Of a stretch of DNA of 64,000 bases, positions 1-9,867 are shown in pieces (position 1 is the stretch's first letter; the number at the start of each line of letters is the position of its first letter). Source of the DNA: Trichosporon coremiiforme (lineage: Eukaryota > Basidiomycota > Tremellomycetes > Trichosporonales > Trichosporonaceae); assembly GCA_039545355.1 (NCBI GenBank), contig BCJJ01000025.1:55505-119504 (forward strand). Direction: 5' to 3'. The translations under genes were made by a program, and so were the position numbers. The notes under the pieces are model-generated. The model ran no database searches, was not told the origin of the DNA, and was given only the letters and a program-made list of their open reading frames with translations.

Positions 1-347
1 ACGCGATTGCCGACTGGAACAAGCGCGGCATGCGGGGCTCGCTGGAGAAGCGCGGCGGCGAGCCAAATGCCGGTCCCAAGCTGCACGAGTTCATGGCCGC
101 CGCCGGCCTCACCAACGTCGACAACATGGCCAAGTCTGCGCCCATGAACTCCAAAGTTGGCGCCGTTGGAGCGCACATGAATGCCGACTACCGAGCGCTC
201 ATCACCACTCTGGCGCCTGTGCTCGCGCAGAGTTGGAACATGGCCGCCGATGAGGTCATCGAGTGGGGGCGCAAGGTTATGGCGGACTGCGACAGCGTCG
301 AGGGGTTCCACAACTTCCACACCGCCGTCGGTCAGAAGCCTGAGTAG
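1..347 (+). CDS. SAM-dependent methyltransferase, C-terminal part (5' end outside window)
   Basis: The reading frame is already open at base 3 and runs to a TAG at 345-347, giving about 114 C-terminal residues. The segment 'LHEFMAAAGLTNVD' followed by a short beta/alpha tail resembles the end of fungal class I SAM-dependent methyltransferases (UMTA/LaeA-like), where the last strands follow 'l...aGF.dv'. The SAM-binding glycine loop would lie upstream and is not visible, so the family call is tentative. It is codirectional with the isocyanide synthase 0.5 kb downstream. Xanthocillin-type isocyanide clusters often carry a methyltransferase, so cluster membership is plausible but unproven. The first ATG inside the window (30) is internal, not the start. 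Confidence 0.55.
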   Translation, partial: AIADWNKRGMRGSLEKRGGEPNAGPKLHEFMAAAGLTNVDNMAKSAPMNSKVGAVGAHMNADYRALITTLAPVLAQSWNMAADEVIEWGRKVMADCDSVEGFHNFHTAVGQKPE

Positions 348-863
348 ATTGTAGATATCTAGTGCTACGCATCAGTCTGAAGTGTGATTGTGATGCAGAC
401 ATTTCGAAACTTGACGCTGCTACGGGTGTGCCACTGTGTCTGTCGGCTTGGTGCACTGCAGGGCGAGCAAGCGCACAGCGTGCTACGATGCATGTGCATG
501 CAACCATCCTCCCCTGGAGTTGCATACTACTGGCCGGGCCTTGCCCGCTATGCATCCGCACAACGGTGCCGTCATGCATATCTTCGGTCTGTGGACGGAC
601 GCTGTGCTCGGCGACGACGGTTCCGCAATCTGGCGGGCTGGTGAGACCGCAGATCGTAGACGCGTGGACGGAGCGAACTCGGCGACTTTGTGATTTGCGG
701 CGAGTTTTAACGCCAAGTGCCAATGTTGCTCCGCACCGCCGCCATTCCACGAGCCATGGCCATCCCGTCAGCTTCATGGAGACTCGCTGGTAGCACGGGA
801 TACTAACAGACGTAGTGACGAGCCTTGAACGTTGCCACCACCTAACTTCTTCTTGAGATCACC
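348..863. other. intergenic, methyltransferase to isocyanide synthase
   Basis: About 0.5 kb between two plus-strand genes. It should hold the 3' UTR of the methyltransferase and the promoter of the isocyanide synthase. Several short open frames overlap here on both strands, but none shows family motifs or splice-consistent extension. I see no clear TATA box and no ATCWGATAA motif. Confidence 0.5.
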
Positions 864-2109
864 ATGTTGAGAACCCCCGCCGCGTTCGACGTCGATCCCG
901 ACATCCGTCGTTCCATGGACTCGCTTCTCGAGGTCCGGCGCCCCTCCCTCCCCTCTCTCACCGTTCCCGCCGATGTGTCCACCAATAGTCTCTTCTCCCA
1001 CGCCGCCGCCAGCTCTATCACGGGAGCCCTCACCGAGCGCCTGACCACCTCCATCGTTGACGCCTATGAGCGCCACCTCAAGTTCACTCCCGACGGCTGC
1101 CGCTGGGCCACGGACGGCCGCGCCTCATTCACCAAGACCGTCTCCGCCTTCGTGGCGTCAGGCAAGGCAGTCGAGTTTGTCCTGCCCGCCTTCCCCTGCA
1201 AGTCGAGCAATCTGAACAAGGTTTCCGGCGCTCTTCCCGACAAAGGCGAGGAGCTGGCGCTGCGCACCCTCAAGCTGTTTTCGGACGACGTCGCCTCGTT
1301 CTACTCGCCTGGTGTTATCGTGCGTGTTGTCTCCGATGGCCACGTCTTCTCCGACCTCGTCGGCACGGACGACTCCGCTGTCGACGAGTACAACGCGGCA
1401 CTGAAGGGCATGGCAGCCGGCATCGACGCTCGTGTCCTGTTCGCTGGCCTCGACGAGCTCATCGCGCACATCCCCGACGCGCCACCTGGCGAGACTCCGA
1501 CCACCGGCCCCATGGACACGAAGCGCACCCCTGAAGCCGACGCCGCCCGGGCTACCCTGCTCGAGCTGTACGGCCAGTCTCCCGCGACCATTGACGAGCG
1601 CCTCGCCAACGACAGGGAGCTGCTCGGCCTCTGCCGTGGCTTCAGCCGTTTCGTCTTCGAGGATACGCTGCAGAATCCGTCCATGAAAGCGATGAGCCAG
1701 AGCAAGCGCAAGCGCGTCGCGTGGTCGACCGCCAAGCACATGATCCTCCGCAACGAGGCATACTCGCATCTCGTCGAGGTCTGCTTCCCAGCCGCAGTGC
1801 GACTCAGCATTCATCCGTGAGTGACCAACCCAATCGCCATCACTGACATCAAGGCACAACAACGCCGGCCCCAAGTTCCCGATCTCGCTCGTGCACCCGT
1901 CGTTCCGCTCTGGACTCGGTGCTCCCCTCGAGGCGCAGCTGTTCCACATCCCGACTCCGTGGCACAACGTCGTGCTCCAGCTCCCCAACGGCGGCTACGT
2001 CATGCTGAAGCGGTACATGGTGCGCAACCTCGAGACGACCGAACACCAGGTGCGTTTCATCCGCCCGACCGCGAAGGGCGAGGGCGCATACTTCCGTCTC
2101 GTGTTGTAA
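864..2109 (+). CDS. isocyanide synthase, PvcA/Dit1 family
   Basis: Exons 864-1816 and 1854-2109 encode 402 aa. The 37-bp intron has GTGAGT, a CTGAC branch site and AAG; splicing restores 'HPHNNAGPKFPI' across the junction. Family hallmarks are 'PAFPCKSSN' at about residues 108-116, 'SGALPDKGE' at 121-129, and 'VSDGHVFSD' at 156-164. These match PvcA/IsnA and yeast Dit1 (DIT1_PvcA domain), which convert an amino acid such as tyrosine, leucine or valine into an isocyanide or formamide. The length fits a single-domain enzyme with no fused Fe/2OG oxygenase. Neighbours are a methyltransferase, a glycosyltransferase, a siderophore-type permease and a P450, which echoes the yeast DIT1-DIT2 pairing. 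The substrate cannot be read from sequence. Start: first ATG in frame. Confidence 0.88.
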
Positions 2110-2246
2110 GCATTCCCTCCCGCGCAACGTTGTAGTTTTCTCTCCGATGTGCATTCCATGCACAATCGTGCCCTCAGATCTCTCGGGGGCGTGAGAAAAC
2201 GATCCGGACGTTAAAGTCTCCAGTAGTGACCATGAAAGTCACGATG

Positions 2247-2253
2247 TATAAAG
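2247..2253 (+). promoter_or_regulatory. TATA-like box upstream of the glycosyltransferase
   Basis: TATAAAG lies 65 bp upstream of the ATG at 2318, in the 208-bp gap after the isocyanide synthase stop. Its position is reasonable for a fungal core promoter. The short gap suggests separate transcription units packed closely. Confidence 0.45.
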
Positions 2254-2317
2254 TCTCCGAAGTCTCCGAGCCGCCGAGCCCTACCTTAAAACACCAAACC
2301 GCACGACGGTACTCACT

Positions 2318-3594
2318 ATGCCACCCACGACCATCATGACGCAGGACAAGCTCATGCACGCAGGTAAGTGCACCTCGCGACTCCGCTGAGACCAGTCTTC
2401 ATCGCCGCACCGGGCATGGGGCACGTCATCCCGCTCCTGCACCTGGCGCACTGGGCCGCACAGTCCGGCATCAAGGCGACCTTCCTCGCGTCCGACGTCC
2501 CACTCAAGCGTGCGCCGACCATTGTACATTCGAACCTCACCCTCGTCCCCCTCCCCTCCACCGGCGTCACATACGAGGACTACGCCAAGGGCCCGCACGC
2601 CGTCATGCCGCTGTACCAGCAGATGATTGCCCCCGCCTCAGCCGAGCTGGAACGCCTGGCAGCCGAAGGCGCGACTGCGGTCGTCGCGTCGCCGTTCATC
2701 TTCTTCGGCCCACCTGTCGCCAAGAAGCTGGGTATGCACTGGACGACCCTCGTCGATGTGTCCCCCATCGGTGCGGCCGTCACTTTGCGCGTCGCGGCGG
2801 CGGCAGTAGGTAAGGAGCCAGACAAGCAGCTGAGCACCGACGGCCTCGATGTGCCTGGCTACATGCATGTCGGGACTGAGGATGTCGTCGCCGTCTTCGG
2901 CGAGAAGGGCATCACGCCCTGTGGCCCTACGGTGTGGCTCGCGAGCGGCTTCGCCCAGCTCGTGAGGGACAGCGATGCGATGCTCGCGAATGCGATTCCA
3001 GGGCTCGACGAGCTCAGCGCGGCCGCGCTCGGGTCCCGTATCGGGCCGCTGTTCCTCCACTCGCCGAGCCAACTGCCAGCCGACATCGCCTCGTTCCTCG
3101 ACAGCCACCAGCCCAGGTCGGTCGTGTACATCGCCTTCGGCACGCTGAGCGTGCACGACGACGCGCTCATTAAGCAGATCCACCAAGTCCTCCGAGTGGC
3201 CGGCGTGCCGTTCATCTGGATCACGAGCGCGGACGTCACCCCGCTCCCCCACGGCATCATGACCCCCTGGCTTCCTCAGGCCGCGGCGCTGCAGCACCCA
3301 GCCATAGGCCTGTTCTACACCCACTGCGGGTGGAACAGCGCACTGGAGGGGATTGCAGGCGGCGTGCCCATGCTCCTGAAGCCGGCGCACGCGGAACAGT
3401 GGCTGAATGCGCGTGTCATCGAGGAGAAGTACGGCACGGGGCGGAAGGGTGGGCCCGAGGCGATCAAGGCTTGGGCTCGCGGGGAGTGGGCGAAGGAGAC
3501 AGAGAACGCGGCGCTTTTGGCGGTCGAGGTCAAGGCGGCTCAGGCTCAGAGCCAGGCGAACTGGGACCAGTGGGTTGAAACTGCCTTTAAGTAG
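2318..3594 (+). CDS. UDP-glycosyltransferase, GT1 type with plant-like PSPG box
   Basis: Exons 2318-2363 and 2396-3594 encode 414 aa. The 32-bp intron (GTAAGT...CTGAG...CCAG) is required because the ATG frame otherwise stops after 25 codons; splicing gives 'VFIAAPGMGHVIPLLHL' near the N terminus. His25 in 'GMGH' matches the catalytic His of GT1 enzymes. The C-terminal half has a PSPG-like donor-binding box from W307 ('WLPQAAALQHP') through 'THCGWNSALEG' to 'HAEQWLNA', ending at about residue 355. GT1 enzymes transfer sugar from a UDP-sugar to small lipophilic acceptors. The enzyme is short (plant UGTs are about 450-480 aa) and lacks the PH/GRAM domains of fungal sterol glycosyltransferases. 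Adjacency to the isocyanide synthase suggests it glycosylates that pathway's product, which is inference. Confidence 0.85.
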
Positions 3595-4006
3595 GAGAGC
3601 GTATCAGATAACGTACTGTAGCTATTTGACAAAACTGTGACTAGGTCCGAGTGTGCGAACAGACTCTCTCCGTTGCAACAGCCAGCCAGTCCTGTCCCGT
3701 GCATCGAAGAGCCGACCGACATGTCGGACTTTGTCGCGCCGAGTGACTCGTCGTTCGTTAAGCGCAGCCAGCGCCAGGAACGTGCCTGGGCCGACCCCCT
3801 GACGCCGAGGAATTGACCGCCCTGTGGTTCGTCCCTGGTTCGAGACCACCCAACAGCGGAGCGCAGACTCTCCGCTTTTCGTTGCGAGTGGGGGTGGCTT
3901 TCAGCCGTACTTGCAGCCATGAGCCAAACCGCCGAACTTCCATCGACAGGCGACCCGATTCGTGCGCATTAATCATTATTCATTATGAAGCTACAGGCCC
4001 AGAAGT
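3595..4006. other. intergenic, convergent glycosyltransferase and GPI protein
   Basis: 412 bp between the 3' ends of two convergent genes. It contains one ATCAGATAA motif 9 bp after the glycosyltransferase stop. Otherwise there is no recognisable coding or RNA feature. Confidence 0.5.
3603..3611 (+). promoter_or_regulatory. iron-type GATA motif (ATCAGATAA)
   Basis: A perfect match to ATCWGATAA, the extended site reported for fungal iron-regulatory GATA factors (SreA/Urbs1/Sfu1 class). It sits just 3' of the glycosyltransferase stop, so a role at this position is less obvious than for the three copies at 4.8-5.5 kb. Confidence 0.35.
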
Positions 4007-4771
4007 TTAGAAGACAGCAGCGAAAACGGCGGCGGCGACGGCAGCGGCCGAGACGCCGAGGGCACCGGCGCCAGAGTTGGCGGAAGCCGAGGGGGCGGCA
4101 GCAGCCGAGGACGAGGCGCTGGAGGAGGCGGCCGAGACCTTGGACGCCGAAGGGGAGCCAGACACAGAGGGGGCGGCGGACTTGGAAGCGCCCTCGGCCG
4201 ACTTGGAGGCATCGGCGGCCTGGGTCGAGGCCGAGGCGACAACATCGGAGGCAGAGGCGGACTCGGCGGAAGCCTCGCCGGCCACAAAGGAGGCGGAGGC
4301 AGAGGCAGAGGCATTAGGGGCGGCCGAAGGCGAGGCGGACGCGGACTCCTCGACAGCAGACGAGGTGGCGGATGGCTCGGCGGAGGACTCGGACGAGTCG
4401 CCCTCGGTAGTGACGCCCTCATTTCCGCACATCTGCTTGCTCATGCCGACATACTGCTGGACGGTGTTGCCAAAGTCGGGGTTCTTCTCCTGCACACAGA
4501 CGCCGCACTTGTCGGCCTGCTGGAGGAGCTCGGACGTACACTGATCCATGCATCCGACCGTGTCGGTGCGGCAGCCGAGCGCCCAGTCCGCGATGGGGTT
4601 GCACTCATCCTCGCAGTTCTTGAGCCAGTCCTGGCGCGGGATCAGGATGCTCGAGGCAGACGCCGAGGCGGCTGAGAGTTTGCGTCAGCGAACTCTTCCA
4701 TCTGAGAGGGCTTCGGGCTCTGGGCACAACTTACCGATGGCAGCGGTGAAGATAACGGCAGAGGTGCGCAT
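4007..4771 (-). CDS. Cys-rich, Ser/Ala-rich secreted protein with predicted GPI anchor
   Basis: Exons (minus) 4771-4735 and 4671-4007 encode 233 aa; the 63-bp intron begins GTAAGT and ends TCAG. The N terminus is a signal peptide of about 20 residues rich in Ala and Ser. A compact region with eight cysteines follows (residues about 30-95). Then comes a long Ser/Ala/Glu low-complexity stalk and a hydrophobic Ala/Val tail typical of a GPI attachment signal. The cysteine spacing does not fit CFEM. It shares a 983-bp divergent promoter with the siderophore-type permease, and that promoter holds three iron-type GATA motifs. A cell-surface role in metal or metallophore handling is possible but only inferred. 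Confidence 0.75.
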
Positions 4772-4842
4772 TGTGATGTGTTGAGGTGCGGTGAGATGAG
4801 ATGAGATGAGGAGGAAGAGAAAAAGTCTGAGCGTGTTGAGTT

Positions 4843-4851
4843 ATCTGATAA
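4843..4851 (+). promoter_or_regulatory. iron-type GATA motif (ATCTGATAA; both strands)
   Basis: The 11-mer TTATCTGATAA at 4841-4851 contains a perfect ATCWGATAA match on each strand. It lies 72 bp upstream of the minus-strand GPI-protein ATG at 4771, inside the promoter shared with the permease at 5755. Confidence 0.6.
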
Positions 4852-4967
4852 ATGCGACGAACGGCCTAGCGTCGGCGCGTACCGTCCCGGCGTTCCGGGG
4901 CGGTGTGAGCGCTGATTTGTCTGAGCCTCGGTTGGCCCAAAGTTCCGCCTTCCGGGACAAGCAGAGG

Positions 4968-5003
4968 TCCCAAGGATGTTCCCAAGGCTATTCCCAAGGA
5001 CTC
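4968..5003. repeat. three 12-bp tandem units (TCCCAAGGNNNT-like)
   Basis: Three head-to-tail units sharing TCCCAAGG with a variable tail, in the middle of the divergent promoter between the GPI protein and the permease. They could be repeated factor-binding sites or simple slippage; no known factor is assigned. Confidence 0.6.
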
Positions 5004-5404
5004 TCCAGGGGCAGCGGTCTCTTGCGCCAAGGCGTGGCGTCCGTGGCCGTCCTTGACCGGACATGGTGGCATGGCTGAGTAGTACGGCTGCTGATGGAAG
5101 CTTTAGCGGGAACCCAGGTCTTGACGGGCCTCGAGACCGTCCTGTGGCAACGCCTTTTTAGGTTACCTTGAAAGTGCCAAGCCCGCCCCGGCCGACATGT
5201 CTTGGCACTGTTTTCGACACGGTACTCGTTCATGTTGACCGCCTCTCATGCCTGACACAGCCATGCACATGCGTAGGGAGAACATTTGCCGTAACGGGCG
5301 CCGTGAACCCTGTGCCTCTGGCTGCCGAGAAACAACATGAGCGGCTCATGCATGACGGCGAGCAAACAAGGACTGCGGATTGCCTCCGGGTACGGTGTCT
5401 AGGA

Positions 5405-5413
5405 TTATCAGAT
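5405..5413 (-). promoter_or_regulatory. iron-type GATA motif (minus-strand ATCTGATAA)
   Basis: The plus strand reads TTATCAGAT, the reverse complement of ATCTGATAA. It lies 342 bp upstream of the permease ATG and 26 bp from the next copy. Confidence 0.6.
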
Positions 5414-5439
5414 ATCGGCCGACACGGAACTCACCGTCT

Positions 5440-5448
5440 ATCAGATAA
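5440..5448 (+). promoter_or_regulatory. iron-type GATA motif (ATCAGATAA)
   Basis: A perfect ATCWGATAA match, 307 bp upstream of the permease ATG. Together with the copy at 5405-5413 it forms a close pair; paired GATA sites are a known arrangement in siderophore genes controlled by Urbs1-type factors. Confidence 0.6.
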
Positions 5449-5754
5449 CCCTTTCGGCCAATCATGAGCCGCGGTTCGGACCCCCCTCTCGTCCTGAGCT
5501 CTCCCATGCATGGGCGGACCTGAGGTATGTAAGGCTATCTCGCGCTGTCTCGCTGCATGTCTCAGGCCCGGATTCTGCGTTACCCTTCATGCGCTTGGCA
5601 CCGGCGGGGTCTTGCGCCAGGAGCGAAGTGCCGTTTACCGTTTGCCGTGCCAGACCCATGCAAAACTAGCTGGTGACCACGGCCATGCCTGCTCAGCCCG
5701 TTTCCATAAAAGACCTTTTCGCGAGGCGCAAAAGTCGGCCACCCACACCACACC

Positions 5755-7742
5755 ATGTCCGCCGTCACGCCAGTCGGAAGAGAAGTCGGGTCGGGAGCAG
5801 CAGCCCTTCCGGAAAAGGTGGATGACATCGAGCTCGCCCCGGACAGTCCTTCGACAGAGTCGGACACCAAGCTCGAGCGGACAGTGTCAAACAGCTCAAG
5901 AGTGTCTTTCCAGCAGTACATCGGTGTGACCAAGATTGAGGCGTTGTGTAAGTCATGGTCAGCCGACGGGCATACTGACGTCCAGACCTTGTGTTCCCAC
6001 GAGGATGGAAGCTGGTACTGCTGTGGACGTCGATCGCCCTCATCGCGTACGTCTGGTCGCTGGCGACGATCACAACGTCGTTCTACAGCGCGTTCGCGAC
6101 GTCGTCATTTGGCAAACACACCGTCGTCGGTCTCATGGCCGTCATCAACAATATTATGAGCGCCGTTGCGCTCCCGTTCCTGTCTAAGATCTGTGACTTT
6201 GCCTCGCGCCCGCTTGCGCTCTCCGTCGCAACGCTGCTGTTCACTCTTGGCTATGTCGTTGTCGCTGCTGCGCCAACTGTCGTCGCCGTCGCCGCCGGAG
6301 AGGCCATCTTCACCGCCGGCCGCACCGGCATCTACCAGATCATGCACATCCTCATCTGCGACATGACCCAGCTCCAGTGGCGGGGCATCGTCCTGGGCTG
6401 CTACTCGCTGCCATGGATCATGAACGGTTTCCTCGGCGCGAAAATCACAAGTGCGATCCGTGTCACATCGTCAATTGACGGAGAGACCTGGCGATGGGGC
6501 TACGGCATGTTCACCATCATCATTCCCGTCGCCATCGCGCCGTCCATCCTCGTCATGTTCTGGGGCCACCGCCGTGCCAAGAAGCTCGGCGCGCTCTCGC
6601 TTGCGTCTTCGTCCTACGCTCGCCGCCAGGCGCTCGAGGGCCGCGAGCCGTCCCCTAAGAAGAAGTGGTGGCGCCACATCCTCGACCTCTGGAGCGACCT
6701 CGACGGCTTCGGTCTCCTCCTCTTCGGCTTTGCCCTTGCCCTTCTCCTCTGCCCTCCCACTCTCACCACGTTCGCCAAGGGCGGGTACGCCAACCCTTCC
6801 CTCATTGCGATGTATGTCGTCGGCGGCGTGCTCTTCATCGCCTTCATTATCTGGGACACGCTCTTCGCCAAGTCACCGATCTGGGCGCACCGCCTCATGA
6901 ACCGGACTTTTCTGCTTTGCACTGCCGTCGACGCGTTCCACTTCTTCTCGACCGGCCTGCACGAGGCCTACTACAACTCGTGGGTATACATCATCAAGCC
7001 GACGTGGAGCGAGTACAACTACTCGACCTTCTCCAACATCCACAACATGGGCATGTGCTTCTTCGCCGTCGTCGCCGGCGTCCTTATGCGCTTCACCCAT
7101 CGCTACCGGTACATCCAGATGACGGGCCTCGTCATCCGCCTCGTCGGCGAGGGACTCAACTACTACTCGTTGTACAACCAGAAGGACGTCGTGCTCGTCA
7201 TGGCCAAGCTGATGATCTCGTGCGGCGCCGGCTTCATCATCACGACCACTGCGGTTGCCGCGCCTGCGTCCGTGCCGCACAAGGACATGGCCGGAGCCAT
7301 GTCGATTCTGCACATGGTCGCGCAGCTCGCCGGCTCCATCGCGGGCAGCATTAGCGCGAGCATCTGGAACTCGAACGTGCCCAAAAACCTGGAGAAGTAT
7401 CTCCCTGAGCTGAGCGACGGCGCGCGGTCAAAGGTGTTTGGCTCCGTCCGCTTGGCGCGCCGCCAGCAGCCGCATGACATGGTCGTCCGCGCCTACACCG
7501 AGGCGTACCGGCCCATGATGATCATTGCGATCTGCACGACGGGTGTGGCCCTCATCCTCTCCCTGTTCATCAAGGACATGAACCTGGGCCGCGCACACAA
7601 TGACGTCGAGCGCCACAAGGAGGTCCGCATGCGCACCAAGAGCGAGACGGACAGCGAGATCCTGCGCGAGAAAGTGGAGGCGGCCGAGGCACAGGCGAGG
7701 GTCGAGGCAGAGGCAGAGGAGAAGCGGACAACGATCCAGTAG
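5755..7742 (+). CDS. siderophore-iron-transporter (SIT) type MFS permease
   Basis: Exons 5755-5947 and 5986-7742 encode 649 aa; the 38-bp intron (GTAAGT...CTGAC...CCAG) joins a cytoplasmic leader of about 65 residues to the membrane domain. The core resembles the fungal SIT/ARN family: a first helix leading into 'FYSAFATSSFGKH', a loop 'FLSKICDFASRPLAL' where other MFS carry the GRR motif, and about 14 hydrophobic segments. The tail is Arg/Glu-rich and helical, about 50 residues long. SIT proteins import ferric siderophores by proton symport at the plasma membrane or endosomes; some related MFS export metabolites. Direction cannot be read here. It lies between the isocyanide synthase/glycosyltransferase pair and the P450, behind a promoter with three iron-type GATA motifs. 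Confidence 0.85.
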
Positions 7743-8110
7743 ATTTCATAGCAATGCATGGGTTTCGGAAGATTTCAGAGGGTTCCTGGGCCGCGGGCCG
7801 GGGAATGAGGGCTGTTCCTGGCCACGGGTTCCTTGGTGTGAAAGTTAGCTTGTGCCAGCCGCTTCGGACAGTGCACGCATCGGCCGAACGCAGCATGCGG
7901 CCTGCAGCGCGTGCAGCGCGTCCAAGCGGTGCGGAGCTTATCTCGCGACCGTGGCACGGCATGACCTTCCGTGGCTTCGAATCTCGGAGAGATGGCTTCG
8001 GAGACTTTTGCAAAAGTCTGCGCTATCGCTCCGATCGCGACTCTACCGACGTTTTTCAAGCCATCTTTCGGCCGTGATCATGCATGCACCCCTTCTACAT
8101 CGCCCGCACC
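7743..8110. other. intergenic, permease to P450
   Basis: 368 bp between two plus-strand genes, holding the permease 3' UTR and the P450 promoter. An in-frame ATG at 8084 could lengthen the P450 by nine residues. No strong TATA box or GATA 9-mer was seen. Confidence 0.5.
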
Positions 8111-9631
8111 ATGCCTCTATTCCTAGCTGCAGTGGCAGCGTTCCCGCTCTCGCTCCTCGTGCTTTACTGGTGGCTCCAGCCGCGGCGCAACTTCGCCCCT
8201 GGTCTGCCCGTCGTTCCGCTCTGGGTCGCCTTCCTCCCGCTTTTGCGCAGTTGGTTCGGCCTCCCCCTCCATGGACAGGACAAGACGTATGACCGCTACG
8301 TCGACCCGCTGATGGCGAAACACGGTGCCGTCGTCATCTACTTTGGCTCGCAATGGAACGTCCTTGCGGCGTCTCCCCAGGGCATGAAGCAGCTCTTCTC
8401 GCAGGAGCGTGCGACGTACCAGAAACAGGGCAACCACAGGAAACTTCCCGATGCTGTTATAAGCGCCCTCACCGGCGGCAACATCATCAGCGAGACTGGC
8501 GCACTGTGGCGGAAGTACGCGCAGATCATCCGCCCATCGCTCAAGGACGACATCGACGCCAGCAAGCTCGACATTGCGGCGGAGCGCCTGGTCGCTGAGC
8601 TAGACGGACATGCCGGCAGCGTGACGGCGCTCGTGCAGCGCTACTCGATGGAAGCCGTCAGTCTCTGCGTGCTCGGCTGCGATCTAAAGGTAAGCGCGGT
8701 CCTGACGACACTGACACCAGTTCCTGCCCTCTTCGCCGGCAATCCACAGGATTCACGCCCTCGTCAAACGCCACATCTTCCACCCTCTCTTCCTGTCCGT
8801 GCCGGCGCTGGACCGCTTCCCGCGCCTGTTCCCAAACCGCGTCACGGTGCGGAGCCTGATCAGAGAACTCGAGATCGAACTTCTGAAGGTTTTGCCGGGT
8901 GGCGCAGCCAGGCTCAAGCTCAGGCTCCAGGCAGATGAGAAGGACGACTCGGGCAACGTCCAGTGCAAGCTCGACGGAGCCTTCCTCTCTGGCCTCCTCA
9001 GCGAGAGGGAGTACATCGACAATGTCAAAAGTAAGTTGGCCGTAGGCCAAGCTGACATCCAGTCCTCTTCATCGCAGGCCACGAGAACGCGCAGCAGGCG
9101 CTCCTGACGCTGCTGTGGATCCTGTCCCGTGACCCCGAGCTGCAAACCCGTATCCGAGCCGACGTCCACCCGAGCCCAACCCTGCACGCGACCGTGCTCG
9201 AGGCACTCAGGCTGTATCCGCCCATCCCGCAGCTCATCAACCGCCGCGTCGCGCACGACGCCGTCCTCTCGCTCCCTGGGATCAACGTTCCGCTGAAGGA
9301 GGGCACATACGTCGGCTGGTCGGCGTATGGCCTGCACCGCGGCCAAGATGCCGAGTGGAGGCCGCAGCGCTGGGGCGAGAACATTGAGGATATGGACGCG
9401 AACCTCCGCCGTTGGCGCAGCGAGGGCAAGTTCGCCACGTTCCATGGCGGACTGCGCACCTGCCCTGGCCAGACCTTTGCGCTCGCGTCGCTGCACCGCG
9501 TCATCCGCGCGGTCCTCGACAGGTACGCTGTGATCCTGGCGTCGGAGGAGGGGACGGAGCTCACGCCCGGCGGGCTCATGGCGCCGCGCGACCTGAAGCT
9601 GAAGTTTGAGACGAGGTCGAAGTTCCTGTAG
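8111..9631 (+). CDS. cytochrome P450, CYP56/Dit2-like
   Basis: Exons 8111-8689, 8721-9030 and 9063-9631 encode 485 aa; an upstream in-frame ATG at 8084 would add nine residues. Introns are 31 and 32 bp with GTAAG starts. An N-terminal membrane anchor (residues about 3-25) precedes a proline-rich hinge. The I-helix reads 'FIAGHENAQQAL' (about 300-311), the AGHEN form seen in Dit2/CYP56 rather than AGxxTT. ExxR is E343-R346, and the haem loop 'FHGGLRTCPG' has Cys430 as axial ligand. In yeast, Dit2 couples the Dit1 product into dityrosine; here it probably oxidises the isocyanide or formamide intermediate. It ends a run of same-strand pathway genes. Confidence 0.88.
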
Positions 9632-9867
9632 TAGTTCCTGACCCGGCATATGTTGTGAATGTGCGGCCACATGCCAAGAAGGGATGAGTGATCGCCGCGG
9701 TTGAGGGGTCCAATGAGAGATGCGCCGATAGACGCCGCATCGGTCGACGCGGTGTTCTGTGCTCCGTGGTCGCGCTGTTGTCAGTAGCATCGGGCAGGAT
9801 GTCGGGCAGCGCGTCCGAAGGCAAATCAGACAGCAGGTGAGGTCCAAGCTCTAATTAGATAACATCT

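Noticed and set aside
4077..4544. plus-strand acidic 155-codon frame
   Set aside because: It is the antisense of the Ser/Ala stalk of the GPI protein; low-complexity codon bias explains the open frame.
4007..4771. CFEM haem-binding domain in the Cys-rich GPI protein
   Set aside because: Eight cysteines are present, but their spacing and the missing Asp-containing CFEM core do not fit the consensus.
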